From: Paucibacter sp. KBW04
GTDB lineage: Bacteria > Pseudomonadota > Gammaproteobacteria > Burkholderiales > Burkholderiaceae_C
Length of the DNA stretch: 64,000 bases
Reading direction: 5' to 3'
NCBI RefSeq assembly: GCF_003852425.1
Contig: NZ_QAJN01000017.1
Coordinates: 1 to 64,000 of the forward strand
The notes beneath the pieces are model-generated. The model saw only the letters and a program-made list of their open reading frames with translations, was not told the origin of the DNA and ran no database searches. Of the stretch, positions 35,004 to 43,786 are shown one piece after another. The first letter of the stretch is position 1. The number at the start of each line of letters is the position of its first letter. The position numbers and the translations under genes are program-made.

Positions 35004-35960
35004 ATGACGAGCCCCAGCCTGAGCCCCGCCTTCGCGCCCGATCCCCTGCGCCCGCCGGACAATCCCGGCCTGGGCCGCGGCTTCGCCATTGCCGCCATCG
35101 CCCACGCCGCCCTGCTGGCCGCGCTGAGCGCGGGTGTGCACTGGCGCTCCGAAACCCCGCCCGCCTTCGAGGCCGAACTGTGGTCGGCCGTGCCCCAAGC
35201 CGCGGCACCCAAGGAACAACTCCCTCCCGAGCCTGAGCCCGAAGCCGAGCCCACGCCGCCGCCCAAGCCGGTGCTCGCGCCTCCTCCGCCCCCGCCCGCC
35301 GAAGACTTGCAAGCCGAACGCGAGGCGGAAATCGCCATCGCCAAGGCCAAGGAAAAAAAGAAGCAGGAGCAGCTAGAGGCCAAGCGCGAGGCCGAACGTG
35401 AGGCCCTGCGCAAGAAGGAAGAGTTGGCCAAAAAGGAGAAAGAAAAGGAACGCGAGAAAGAGCGCGAGAAGGCCGAGAAGAAGGCAGCCGAAGAGAAAGA
35501 AAAACAAAAACAAGAAAAGCTGGAGAAGCAAAAACAGGACAAGCTGGCCAAGGAAGCCGCCGCCAAAAAGGACGCCGCCCGCGAGGCCAAGGCCGAAGCC
35601 CAGCGCCAGGAAAACCTGCGCCGCATTCAGGGCATGGCAGGCGCGACCGGCGCGCCGAACGCCACGGGCTCGGCCCTGCAGTCCTCCGGCCCCTCGGCGA
35701 ACTATGCCGGCCGTATCAAGGCGCGCGTGCGCCCCAACATCATCTACCCCGACACGGGCGCCGCCAACCCGGTGGCCGAGGTCGAGGTGCGAACCGCGCC
35801 GGACGGCAACATCATCTCGCGCAAAATCCTCAAGGCCAGCGGCGACACCGAATGGGACAACGCCGTGCTGCGCGCCATCGACAAGACGGCCGTGCTGCCG
35901 CGTGACACCGATGGTCGCGTGCCCTCGGTGCTCATCATCAGCTTCAAGCCACGCGAGTGA
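35004..35960 (+). CDS. tolA: TolA / TonB C-terminal domain protein
   Basis: A 318-residue TolA. A single N-terminal helix (FAIAAIAHAALLAALSAGV) anchors it. A Pro-rich stretch, then a long Lys/Glu/Ala helix (about residues 95-210, KKKQEQLEAKREAEREALRK-like) spans the periplasm. The C-terminal domain has YAGRIKARVRPNIIYPDTG and PVAEVEVRTAPDGNI. It bridges TolQR to Pal/TolB at the outer membrane. tolB and pal do not follow; the gene ends one base before the convergent bufD. Confidence 0.95.
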   Translation: MTSPSLSPAFAPDPLRPPDNPGLGRGFAIAAIAHAALLAALSAGVHWRSETPPAFEAELWSAVPQAAAPKEQLPPEPEPEAEPTPPPKPVLAPPPPPPAEDLQAEREAEIAIAKAKEKKKQEQLEAKREAEREALRKKEELAKKEKEKEREKEREKAEKKAAEEKEKQKQEKLEKQKQDKLAKEAAAKKDAAREAKAEAQRQENLRRIQGMAGATGAPNATGSALQSSGPSANYAGRIKARVRPNIIYPDTGAANPVAEVEVRTAPDGNIISRKILKASGDTEWDNAVLRAIDKTAVLPRDTDGRVPSVLIISFKPRE

Positions 35961-36467
35961 TTAGCCTCTGTTAGGCCGGAACAAGAATTCATCCACAGAG
36001 AGACGCCCCGCCCCGAACAAGCCCAGCAGCAGGAGCAAGACGCCCCAGAGCTGATGGCCAAGCAGGGCCGCCGGGGCGATCTCGGCAAGGCTGAGTACCG
36101 CCATCAGATTGACCACGCTCAGGCCCAGGGCGGCGAAGCGCCCGCCCAGGCCCAGCACCAGCAAGACGGGCAAGGCCAGCTCTCCGGCCGTGCCCAGGTA
36201 TGCCGCCAGCTCGGGCGGCAAGAGGGGGACTTGGTACTCGTCCTGAAACAAGGCCAGGGTGACGGACCAATCGCGCAGCTTGGTCAGGCCCGAGAGAAAA
36301 AAGACTTGCGCTACAAACAGCCGGGCCAGCAAGAGGGCCAGAGACTGGGCCGCGCCCAGCCCTCCGCTCAGCCAAGCCGGTAGTTCGCGCGAACGCAAGG
36401 AGAGCCGCCCCGGGTCGCAGAAAACGCGTGCCGCGAGCGCTAGGTATTGCAAAGCCATGTTCATCAT
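35961..36467 (-). CDS. bufD: DoxX family membrane protein BufD
   Basis: A 168-residue DoxX-type protein with four hydrophobic helices (SLALLLARLFVAQVFFLSGL; ALPVLLVLGLGGRFAALGLS; VVNLMAVLSLAEIAPAALLG; LWGVLLLLLGLFGAG). It is the last gene of bufABCD, where DoxX proteins are the fourth conserved member. Its role is unclear; a redox function in the membrane has been proposed for related proteins. The ATG at 36467 overlaps the bufC stop. Its stop is directly adjacent to that of convergent tolA. Confidence 0.88.
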   Translation of the reverse strand: MMNMALQYLALAARVFCDPGRLSLRSRELPAWLSGGLGAAQSLALLLARLFVAQVFFLSGLTKLRDWSVTLALFQDEYQVPLLPPELAAYLGTAGELALPVLLVLGLGGRFAALGLSVVNLMAVLSLAEIAPAALLGHQLWGVLLLLLGLFGAGRLSVDEFLFRPNRG

Positions 36468-37240
36468 GATTCCTTGGTTTCGATCTCGTAAGCCGCCCAT
36501 AGGCAGTCCTCTTGCAGCAGGGTTTGCAGGCAAATGCCAAAGTCAAAATCGGCCTGAGCGCTGAAGGCCAGGTGCAAGGCGGTGTCCAGGTCCTCACCCG
36601 CCAACAAAGCCTGCAAAAAAACATGCTCACCGGCAGCCAAGACGCGAGCACGGGCCACCCAGGCCTGACGCCAGACCAGCACGGGGCATGCTTGCTCCTC
36701 GCCCGCTTCGATCTCGGCCTCCGGCGCGCCGCGCCAGCAGGCCAAGGCCGCGGGGCTTGCTTGCACCAGGCAGACGCCCGGCCGCAGTCGCAGGCCCAGG
36801 TCTCGCGGCTCGCGCTGAGCCAACAGTGCCAGCGAGGGCGCATCCAGCTCGGCGTCCCGCGCGGCTTCGACCCGGTGCGCGGCCCAGCACAGACGGGCTA
36901 GCTGGCAAGGCAAAGCCTCCATCTCGGCTTGGGCAGCCAAAAAGTCCGCCAGGCCCTCGCCCCATTCCGCCAAGTCGCCCCGCTGCGGCGGGCTGGCGCG
37001 CCAAAAGGCCCAGGCCAAGCCCTCGAAGGACGCTGCACCCAGCCAGTCTCGCAAGGGGCTGTAGACGGCGGCCAAGGCCCGGCAAGCCAGGGCTTGGGCA
37101 TTGACGCGATAGGCCAGCAAACCGCGCCTCAAGCCCGCAGCCGCCGGGCCCAAGCCCAGCAAACCCTGTACCTCGACGGTGCTGGAACTCAGGGCCGCGA
37201 CCAAGGCCGCCTGATCTGCCTGCAGCTCAAGCCGGCTCAT
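36464..37240 (-). CDS. bufC: BufC-like DUF2063 maturation partner
   Basis: A 258-residue DUF2063 protein. Visible features are [20 protein letters not shown] (the N-terminal segment typical of the family, usually annotated as putative DNA-binding domain), the segment [20 protein letters not shown] and [20 protein letters not shown]. In MNIO systems this family is the partner that presents the precursor to the enzyme; the DNA-binding label is misleading. It overlaps bufB by 14 bases and bufD by 4. Confidence 0.86.
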   Translation of the reverse strand: MSRLELQADQAALVAALSSSTVEVQGLLGLGPAAAGLRRGLLAYRVNAQALACRALAAVYSPLRDWLGAASFEGLAWAFWRASPPQRGDLAEWGEGLADFLAAQAEMEALPCQLARLCWAAHRVEAARDAELDAPSLALLAQREPRDLGLRLRPGVCLVQASPAALACWRGAPEAEIEAGEEQACPVLVWRQAWVARARVLAAGEHVFLQALLAGEDLDTALHLAFSAQADFDFGICLQTLLQEDCLWAAYEIETKES

Positions 37241-38102
37241 GCTGCAAGCCCTCCATGGCCCGCGCGGCCAGGCGCGCCTCGTCCAGCAAGACGCTCAAGG
37301 GCGGCAGATCGGTATCCCATTCGATCAGGGTCGGCACGGAGCCGAAGCGTCGCAGTCCGTGACGGTAGGCCTGCCAGACCTCGGCGCAGACGCGGCTGCC
37401 GTGATCGTCGATCACCAAGTCCTCCAGCTCCGCATGGCCGGCCAGATGAACCTCGGCCACGGCCTCGGGCCGCAGCGCGTCCATCCAGGCACACACTTGT
37501 TGCAGCGCCTCGGGCCGAGCCGCGCCGCTGTTGCGGGCATTGACGAAGAGGTTGTTGATGTCCAGCAGCAGGCCGCAACCGCTGCGCCGCGCCAGTTGAT
37601 TGAAGAACTCAGGCTCGCTCATGGCCTCATCCACCTCCCAAGCCAGATAGGCGCTGAGGTTCTCCACCAGCAGGGGCCGGCGCAAACGCTCCTGCACCTC
37701 TTGCACATGAGCCACCATCAGGTCCAGGCTGGCAGGGCTGAAGGCGATGGGCAGCAGATCGCTGGCATGTTGAAAACCGGCGCCGCCCGGCCTAGGCACA
37801 CGGGCAAAGCTGGCGTGATCAGACACCCGGCAGGGCTGGACGCGCTCCACCAGCTGAGCCAAATGGTCCAGATGCCAGGCGTCCAAGCCACAGGCCGAGC
37901 CCAGCGACAAGCCGACGCCATGCAGGCTGATCTCGTAATGCTCGCGCGCCTCGCTCAGCAGGCTCAGGGCAGCGCCGCCCTCGGCGAAGAAGTTCTCCGA
38001 ATGCACTTCCAGAAAGCCCAGGGCCGGCCGTTCCAGCATCAGCTGCTGGTAGTGAGGCTGGCGCCAGCCTATGCCCACCGGGAGATTCGAGTTGCCGAGC
38101 AT
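37227..38102 (-). CDS. bufB: MNIO enzyme BufB (DUF692)
   Basis: A 291-residue multinuclear non-heme iron oxidase. Metal-ligand motifs of the DUF692/MbnB fold are present: [60 protein letters not shown] and IDDHGSRV. In bufferin systems this TIM-barrel enzyme converts conserved cysteines of the BufA precursor to thiooxazole-type groups, enabling copper binding. The start ATG at 38102 lies 12 bases after bufA and the 3' end overlaps bufC. Assignment rests on strong motif matches and full operon context. Confidence 0.95.
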   Translation of the reverse strand: MLGNSNLPVGIGWRQPHYQQLMLERPALGFLEVHSENFFAEGGAALSLLSEAREHYEISLHGVGLSLGSACGLDAWHLDHLAQLVERVQPCRVSDHASFARVPRPGGAGFQHASDLLPIAFSPASLDLMVAHVQEVQERLRRPLLVENLSAYLAWEVDEAMSEPEFFNQLARRSGCGLLLDINNLFVNARNSGAARPEALQQVCAWMDALRPEAVAEVHLAGHAELEDLVIDDHGSRVCAEVWQAYRHGLRRFGSVPTLIEWDTDLPPLSVLLDEARLAARAMEGLQHEPA

Positions 38103-38114
38103 GGCGGGTCTGCC

Positions 38115-38417
38115 TCAGGACTTCTTGGCGGCTGCGGCAGCGGGCATGGCGGCCTTGGCCTCGGCAGCGCTCAGGCCTTTGAGGCTTTTGCAGCTGCCCT
38201 TGGGCACATACTTCCATTCATCCGGCGTCATCGCCGCCGTGGCCTGACCGGCGCAGGAGTGGCTGCCGCTCAGATTGGCGCAGTCGTTCTGCCCGGCCTT
38301 GCTGATGCCATAACATTTTTCTTTGGCGGCCTTTTCTTCGGCGGCCGAGGCGGGCGACAACAGCCCCAGGGCGCAAACAGAAGCCAGAGCGGAAGCGATC
38401 AAGACATTGGTTTTCAT
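38115..38417 (-). CDS. bufA: Bufferin precursor BufA (DUF2282)
   Basis: A 100-residue exported peptide. The signal peptide KTNVLIASALASVCALGLLS is followed by a DUF2282 core with four Cys: KCYGISKAGQNDCANLSGSH, SCAGQATAAM and KGSCKSLKG. In the bufferin family such Cys residues are modified by the MNIO enzyme and the mature protein buffers copper in the periplasm. The ATG at 38417 was chosen as it starts the signal peptide. The end is Ala/Lys rich, typical of the family. It is the first gene of the operon, 126 bases from the divergent sigma gene. Confidence 0.94.
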   Translation of the reverse strand: MKTNVLIASALASVCALGLLSPASAAEEKAAKEKCYGISKAGQNDCANLSGSHSCAGQATAAMTPDEWKYVPKGSCKSLKGLSAAEAKAAMPAAAAAKKS

Positions 38418-38485
38418 CAGGGACTCCAAGATTTGGGATTCAAAAAAGTCGGGCGGCTTGTGCGGCCCGCATCCGACAGCTTTGT

Positions 38486-38511
38486 GTCGCAACAAGGCCC
38501 GCTGTCCTTAC
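38486..38511 (-). promoter_or_regulatory. Candidate ECF-type promoter for buf operon
   Basis: On the minus strand GTAAGG (38511-38506) and CGAC (38489-38486) are separated by exactly 16 bases, resembling ECF promoters with a GTAAxx -35 and CGxx -10. The predicted start leaves about 60 bases of leader before bufA. Assigning it to the adjacent sigma factor is inference. Confidence 0.45.
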
Positions 38512-38543
38512 ACTGCGTTCTGAAAAAATTCTCGAAAGCGCGC

Positions 38544-39152
38544 ATGACCGAGCCCGCAACAAAAGCGATTCAGGCCGAGATGGCCCCGCAGCTGGAGAAG
38601 CTCAGGCCCCAGTTGCTCAAGTACGCCACGCTGCAGTTGCGCAACGCCGCCTGGGCGGAGGACGCGGTGTCCGACACCTTGCTGGCCGCGCTGGAGCGGC
38701 CGCAGAGTTTTGCCGGTCAGTCCCAGCTCAAGACCTGGTTGATCGGCATCCTCAAGCACAAGCTGGTCGATCAGATCCGCCGCAATAGCAAGGAGATGTC
38801 GACCACGGCCGAAGATGGTCAGGACCTCGACGAAGATCTCTTCCATCCCAACGGCCATTGGCGCGAGACGCCGCAGGACTGGGGCGACCCCGAGCATTGC
38901 CTGCGCCAGCTGGACTTCATGCGGGTGCTGGAGGCTTGCGTGGAACATCTGCCCGGTCAGCAAGGGCGTTTGTTCATGATGCGGGAATGGCTGGAGCTGG
39001 ACACAGAAGAAATCTGTAAGGCTTTGGACATCAGCGCGACCAATCTCTGGGTCATGCTGCACAGGGCCCGGCTGCGCCTGCGCGAATGCCTGCAGCTCAA
39101 CTGGTTCGGGGCACGGGCCCCACAAACCCAAGAACAAGGAGGGGCGCTGTGA
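38544..39152 (+). CDS. ECF-type RNA polymerase sigma factor
   Basis: A 202-residue sigma-70 family protein. The region 2 segment LLKYATLQLRNAAWAEDAVS and DTLLAALERPQSFAGQSQLK matches ECF sigma factors, with KTWLIGILKHKLVDQIRR as the region 2.3-2.4 promoter-melting helix. Region 4 reads LPGQQGRLFMMREWLELDTE, EICKALDISATNLWVMLHRARLRL-type. The ATG at 38544 is used. It is followed by an overlapping zinc-binding anti-sigma gene and diverges from bufABCD, which it probably regulates, as SigF-type ECF factors do for bufferin genes in Caulobacter. Confidence 0.9.
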   Translation: MTEPATKAIQAEMAPQLEKLRPQLLKYATLQLRNAAWAEDAVSDTLLAALERPQSFAGQSQLKTWLIGILKHKLVDQIRRNSKEMSTTAEDGQDLDEDLFHPNGHWRETPQDWGDPEHCLRQLDFMRVLEACVEHLPGQQGRLFMMREWLELDTEEICKALDISATNLWVMLHRARLRLRECLQLNWFGARAPQTQEQGGAL

Positions 39153-39340
39153 AGCTCAGGCCCAATTGCCGCGAGGTGACCGAGCTGGTCCTGCTGGCCC
39201 AGGAAAAACCCCTCTCGCTGGGCGAGCGTGTGGCCGTGCGCATGCATATGCTGATCTGCAAGGCCTGCCCACGTTTTCTCAAACAGGTGCAGCTGATGCG
39301 CCAGGCCAGCGAGCGCTGGCGCCACTACAGTGAAGAGTGA
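39149..39340 (+). CDS. Small zinc-finger anti-sigma factor (ZAS type)
   Basis: A 63-residue protein starting with GTG, overlapping the sigma stop (GTGA). It contains the zinc-binding anti-sigma motif H-x3-C-x2-C as HMLICKAC near residue 34, plus an upstream Cys (NCREVTELVLLAQEKPLS). The helix-rich short form without membrane anchor fits cytosolic zf-HC2 anti-sigma proteins which bind the partner sigma factor and may sense redox stress or metal. It probably controls the ECF sigma factor and so the buf operon. Confidence 0.8.
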   Translation: MKLRPNCREVTELVLLAQEKPLSLGERVAVRMHMLICKACPRFLKQVQLMRQASERWRHYSEE

Positions 39341-39470
39341 AGCTGTAGGCTCTGTGCCCGCCAATTCAGCGCTTTGACGTGGCCCTCAGGCAGTAGCATC
39401 GAAGGCGCAAAGAGCCGTAGAGCCGGGACGTCGCTCAAACGTTCCACTCAAACCCTGTCCGGAGGAATGA

Positions 39471-42011
39471 ATGCCCGATTTGTCTGCCCCGCTGAACTGG
39501 CCCCACGGCGAAGCCCCTGCCGGCTCGGCCGAAGCCAACAATGCCACGGGCAAACTCAATTTCGTCTGGCCCATGCCGCCCTTTGCGGCCTACCCGCGCG
39601 CCAAGGCACAAAGCACGCCCGAACCCTGCGAGGTCTTGGGCCTGAATGGCAGCCGCAATCCCGGCCATCTGATTCTGATGGCGCCCCAAGACCGGGTGGC
39701 CCAGGTGCTGGTGCCACCGGCCCGCAACGCCATGCCGCTCAAGTTCGGGCAGTTCCGCGCCCTCAAGCTCTTGCGACCCATCGTCGCGGCGCCGCGTGAA
39801 ATCGACCCGGCCGACGATGTGCTCAAGCTGGATTCACGCCCACGCAGCGAGTTCAAGCTCTTTTTCGTGGGCGGCGGCGAACTCAAGGGCCGCACCATCG
39901 GCCATTGCCAGGACGACTTAGGCCTCTTTCTCTTCCCACCCATCAGCGATGCGGACGACTCGGTCTACCGCGTCTTCGTCCCCCGCGAGGTGCTGGACCA
40001 TTTCGAAATCGGCGAGCGCATCGGCGATGTGCTGGTGAAAGAAAACTTGGCCACCGCCGCCCAGATCAACGAAGCCGCCAGCGAGCAGCAAAGCCTGCGC
40101 TCGCGCCGCGTCGGCGACATTCTGGTGGCCGAGAGCATCGTCAGCGCCGAGCAGCTGATGATCGCCATCGAGCAGCAGGCCCGCATGCCCATGGTGCGTA
40201 TCGGCGAGGCCTTGCTGGCCCTGGAGCTGATCACCGAGGAGCAGCTGGAGCACGCACTGGAGCTGCAACGCGGCGACCGCTCCGTGCCCCTGGGCGAGCT
40301 GCTGGTGCGCAAAGGCATCGTCACCCGCCAGGCCTTGCAGTCCGCCCTGGCGCGCAAGATGGGCTACCCCATCGTCGATGTGGCCAGCTTTGCCATCGAA
40401 CCCGACGCGGTCAAAAAAATCCCCTATGCCGTGGCCAAGCGCCTGGACGTGCTGCCTCTGCTGCTGCGCGATGGCCGCTTGATCGTGGCCATGGAAGACC
40501 CGACCCGGCGCGAGGCCCTGGACGAGATCGAGTTCATCGCCCAGCTCAAGGTCACACCCACGCTGACCAAGGTCGGCACCTTGCTCAGCGCCATCCCAAG
40601 CACCTACGAGCGCTATGGCGGCGACGCCATCGCCCGCAGCGAGCTGACGCCCGGCAGCTACCAGGCGATCGACTTCTCGCTGGACAAGGCCGATCAGCTG
40701 ATCGAGACCCTGGAGCGCGAGGTGCAGGACCGCGGGGGCCGCGATGAGGAAGTGCCGCTGGAGCAGAGCGACAACTCCCTGGTGCGTCTGATCAACACCA
40801 TGATCATCGAGGCCAGCAGCCAGGGCGTGTCCGACATCCATATCGAGACCTATCCGGGCAAAGAGAAGCTCAAGATCCGCTTCCGCAAGGACGGCGTGCT
40901 CAAGCCCTATCTGGAGCTGCCCAATACCTACCGCAACGCCATGATCGCGCGCATCAAGATCATGTGCGAACTCGATATCTCCGAGCGCCGCAAGCCGCAG
41001 GACGGCAAGATCAACTTCGCCCGCTTCTCCCCCCAGCACAAGCTGGAACTGCGGGTCGCCACCATCCCCACCAACAACGGCTTGGAAGACGTGGTGATGC
41101 GCTTGCTTGCCTCGTCCAAACCCATCCCGCTGGAAAAACTGGGCCTGACCACCCGCAATCTGAGTGAGTTGAAGAAAGCCGTCAGCCGCCCCTACGGCAT
41201 GGTGCTTTGCGTGGGCCCAACCGGCTCGGGCAAGACCACCACCCTGCACTCGGCGATGAGCTATATCAACACGCCGGACCGCAAGATCTGGACGGCCGAG
41301 GACCCGGTGGAAATCACCCAGGCCGGCCTGCGCCAGGTCCAGGTCAACCCCAAGATCGACTGGACCTTTGCCAAGGCCTTGCGCGCATTTTTGCGAGCCG
41401 ACCCGGATGTGATCATGGTGGGCGAAATCCGCGACGAAGAGACCGGCGAGATCGCCGTCGAGGCCTCGCTGACCGGCCACCTGGTGATGTCCACCCTGCA
41501 CACGAATAGCGCGGCGGAAACCATCACCCGTCTGCTGGACATGGGCATGGACCCCTTCAACTTCGCCGACTCCCTGCTGGCCGTGCTGGCCCAGCGCCTG
41601 GTGCGGCGGCTGTGCCCCTCCTGCCGAACTTCCAAGCCGATTGCCGAGGCCGGCCTGCAGGAATGGCTGGACGACTATCTGCACATCTACCCGAATGAGC
41701 AGCGCCCCTCGCGCCAAAGCGTGCTGGACGATTGGGTCAAGAGTTATGGCCATAAGGGGCAAATCCTGCATTACCACAGCCCCGGCTGCGAGGTCTGCGA
41801 TCAAACCGGCTACAAGGGCCGGGCCGGCCTGCATGAGTTGCTGGTGGTCTCCAAAGTGCTGCGCCGCCAGATCCAGACCGGCGCTCGCGCCGAAGAGCTG
41901 TTGCAGACGGCCCTGGCCGAGGGCATGCAATCCCTGCGCCAGGACGGCATCCTCAAGGTTCTGCAAGGCATCACCACCATGGCTGAGGTTCGCGCGACGA
42001 GCAATGCCTGA
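39471..42011 (+). CDS. Long GspE/PulE-family ATPase with tandem MshEN-type motifs
   Basis: An 846-residue secretion/pilus ATPase. Residues 1-180 form an N-terminal domain with FKLFFVGGGELKGRTIGHCQ and LGLFLFPP, suggesting a PilZ-like sensor fold. Four half-motifs of the MshEN type then follow near 183 (RIGDVLV), 216 (RRVGDILV), 243 (VRIGEALL) and 273 (PLGELLV), which in MshE bind cyclic di-GMP. The motor has LVRLINTMIIEASSQGVSDI, Walker A GPTGSGKTTT near 582, an Asp box with VMVGEIRDEETG and a Cys pair set (CPSC, CEVC). It lies 35 bases before a second ATPase gene. RBS GGAGG precedes the ATG at 39471. Confidence 0.9.
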   Translation: MPDLSAPLNWPHGEAPAGSAEANNATGKLNFVWPMPPFAAYPRAKAQSTPEPCEVLGLNGSRNPGHLILMAPQDRVAQVLVPPARNAMPLKFGQFRALKLLRPIVAAPREIDPADDVLKLDSRPRSEFKLFFVGGGELKGRTIGHCQDDLGLFLFPPISDADDSVYRVFVPREVLDHFEIGERIGDVLVKENLATAAQINEAASEQQSLRSRRVGDILVAESIVSAEQLMIAIEQQARMPMVRIGEALLALELITEEQLEHALELQRGDRSVPLGELLVRKGIVTRQALQSALARKMGYPIVDVASFAIEPDAVKKIPYAVAKRLDVLPLLLRDGRLIVAMEDPTRREALDEIEFIAQLKVTPTLTKVGTLLSAIPSTYERYGGDAIARSELTPGSYQAIDFSLDKADQLIETLEREVQDRGGRDEEVPLEQSDNSLVRLINTMIIEASSQGVSDIHIETYPGKEKLKIRFRKDGVLKPYLELPNTYRNAMIARIKIMCELDISERRKPQDGKINFARFSPQHKLELRVATIPTNNGLEDVVMRLLASSKPIPLEKLGLTTRNLSELKKAVSRPYGMVLCVGPTGSGKTTTLHSAMSYINTPDRKIWTAEDPVEITQAGLRQVQVNPKIDWTFAKALRAFLRADPDVIMVGEIRDEETGEIAVEASLTGHLVMSTLHTNSAAETITRLLDMGMDPFNFADSLLAVLAQRLVRRLCPSCRTSKPIAEAGLQEWLDDYLHIYPNEQRPSRQSVLDDWVKSYGHKGQILHYHSPGCEVCDQTGYKGRAGLHELLVVSKVLRRQIQTGARAEELLQTALAEGMQSLRQDGILKVLQGITTMAEVRATSNA

Positions 42012-42046
42012 GTCCACATCGACAAGAGAAACAAGCAAAACCGACG

Positions 42047-43786
42047 ATGGATACAGAAAACAGCGCAAGCAATGCTGACGCGGGCTCGGGCCCACCAAAA
42101 AAAGTGCGCCTGGGCGATGTGCTGGTGCAGCAGCAGCTGATCTCCGAAGCCCAGTTGCAACAAGCCCTGGAGCTGCAGCGCAGCTCAGGAAAGAAGTTAG
42201 GCCGGCTGCTGATTGAAGCCGGCCTGATCACCGAAGAGGCCCTGGCCCATGTGTTGGCGCGCCAGCTGCGCATTCCCTTCGTCAATCTCAAGACCTTTCC
42301 GCTCAAGACCGATCTGGTGCGACTGCTGTCGGAGACCCCGGCGCGGCGCTTTCGCGCCATCGTGCTGGAAGACCGCGGCGAGGCCTTGTTGGTGGCCATG
42401 GCCGACCCGCTGGACCTGTTTGCCTACGACGAGCTGAGCCGCCTGCTCAAGCGCCGCATCAATATGGCCGTGGTGGCCGAAAGCCAGCTGCCCACCGCTT
42501 TTGACCGCCACTACCGCCGCAGCGAGGAAATCAGCGGCCTGGCCAAGGCGCTGGAGAAAGACATCGGCGACGCGGTGGACTTCGGCGCCCTGCAAGCCAG
42601 CGTGGGCCAGGAAGGCGCGCCGGTGGTGCGCCTGCTGCAAAGCGTGTTTGAGGACGCGACCCAGGCGGGGGCCTCCGATGTGCACATCGAGCCGCAAGAA
42701 GGCGAGCTGCTGATACGCACCCGCATCGACGGCGTCTTGCAAACCCAAACGCAGGCCGACAAGCGCATTGCCGCCGCCCTGTCCCAGCGCCTCAAGCTGA
42801 TGGCAGGTCTGGACATTTCCGAAAAGCGCCTGCCGCAGGACGGCCGCTTCACCCTGCGCCTGCGCGAGCGCACCATCGACGTGCGCCTGTCCACCCTGCC
42901 CGGCCAGTACGGCGAATCGGTGGTGATGCGGCTCTTGGGCCAGGGCAATGCGATTCGCCGCCTGCACCAGATCGAGATGCAGGCCGACATGCTGGCGCGC
43001 TTTCGCGAGATCTTGTCCCAGCAGTCCGGCATGGTGCTGGTCACTGGCCCCACCGGCTCGGGCAAGACCACCACGCTCTACGCTGCACTCAGTGAGCTGA
43101 ACGCCGAGCAAAGCAAGATCATCACCGTGGAAGACCCGGTGGAGTACCGCCTGCCCGGCCTGACCCAGGTGCAGGTGAACGAGAAGATCGAGCTGGACTT
43201 TGCCCGCGTGCTGCGGGCCACCTTGCGGCAGGATCCGGATGTGATTCTGGTCGGCGAAATGCGCGATGCGCAGACGGTGGAGATTGGCCTGCGCGCCGCC
43301 ATCACCGGCCATATGGTGCTGTCCACCCTGCACACCAGGGACGCGATGAGCACCCCGTTTCGCCTGCTCGATATGGGCGCACCGCCCTTTATGGTGGCCA
43401 CCTCGCTGCAAGCCGTGATCGCCCAACGGCTCTTGCGTGCGGTGTGCGAAAACTGTGCCGAGGTGCACCGGAGCAATCCACAGGAGGCGGCCTGGCTGCG
43501 TGCGGTGGCCGGCAGCGGCAGTGAAGACATCGAAACCCTCAAAGGTGAGGGCTGCTCCGCCTGCAATGGTTCGGGCTATTCGGGGCGTCGAGGCATTTAC
43601 GAGATGCTGGAGATGAATGCTGACATGGCTCTGGCCGTACAGCGCAGCGACGCCGCGGCCTTTATGCAGGCAGCGCGCCTCGCGCTCAAGGGCAAAACCC
43701 TGGCCGACCAAGCCTTGGCCTTGGTCTTGGCCGGCAAGACCTCGCTATCGGAAGCCATGCGCATTTCATTTGACGGTGATGCTTGA
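42047..43786 (+). CDS. mshE: MSHA pilus assembly ATPase MshE
   Basis: A 579-residue GspE/PilB-family extension motor. The N-terminal MshEN domain has VRLGDVLVQQQLISEAQLQQ and KKLGRLLIEAGLITEEAL, the two half-motifs that bind cyclic di-GMP in Vibrio MshE. The motor has Walker A GPTGSGKTTTLYAALS at about 333-348, the Walker B region DPDVILVGEMRDAQT near 396 and the paired zinc cysteines CENC and CSAC near 467 and 504. Its TGA overlaps the mshG ATG (TGATG). It should power assembly of the pilus encoded downstream. Confidence 0.92.
   Translation: MDTENSASNADAGSGPPKKVRLGDVLVQQQLISEAQLQQALELQRSSGKKLGRLLIEAGLITEEALAHVLARQLRIPFVNLKTFPLKTDLVRLLSETPARRFRAIVLEDRGEALLVAMADPLDLFAYDELSRLLKRRINMAVVAESQLPTAFDRHYRRSEEISGLAKALEKDIGDAVDFGALQASVGQEGAPVVRLLQSVFEDATQAGASDVHIEPQEGELLIRTRIDGVLQTQTQADKRIAAALSQRLKLMAGLDISEKRLPQDGRFTLRLRERTIDVRLSTLPGQYGESVVMRLLGQGNAIRRLHQIEMQADMLARFREILSQQSGMVLVTGPTGSGKTTTLYAALSELNAEQSKIITVEDPVEYRLPGLTQVQVNEKIELDFARVLRATLRQDPDVILVGEMRDAQTVEIGLRAAITGHMVLSTLHTRDAMSTPFRLLDMGAPPFMVATSLQAVIAQRLLRAVCENCAEVHRSNPQEAAWLRAVAGSGSEDIETLKGEGCSACNGSGYSGRRGIYEMLEMNADMALAVQRSDAAAFMQAARLALKGKTLADQALALVLAGKTSLSEAMRISFDGDA

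Noticed and set aside
39918-42098. Minus-strand 726-codon open frame antisense to the first GspE gene
   Set aside because: The plus strand has full ATPase motifs; the antisense frame is His/Gln/Gly-rich noise caused by high GC.
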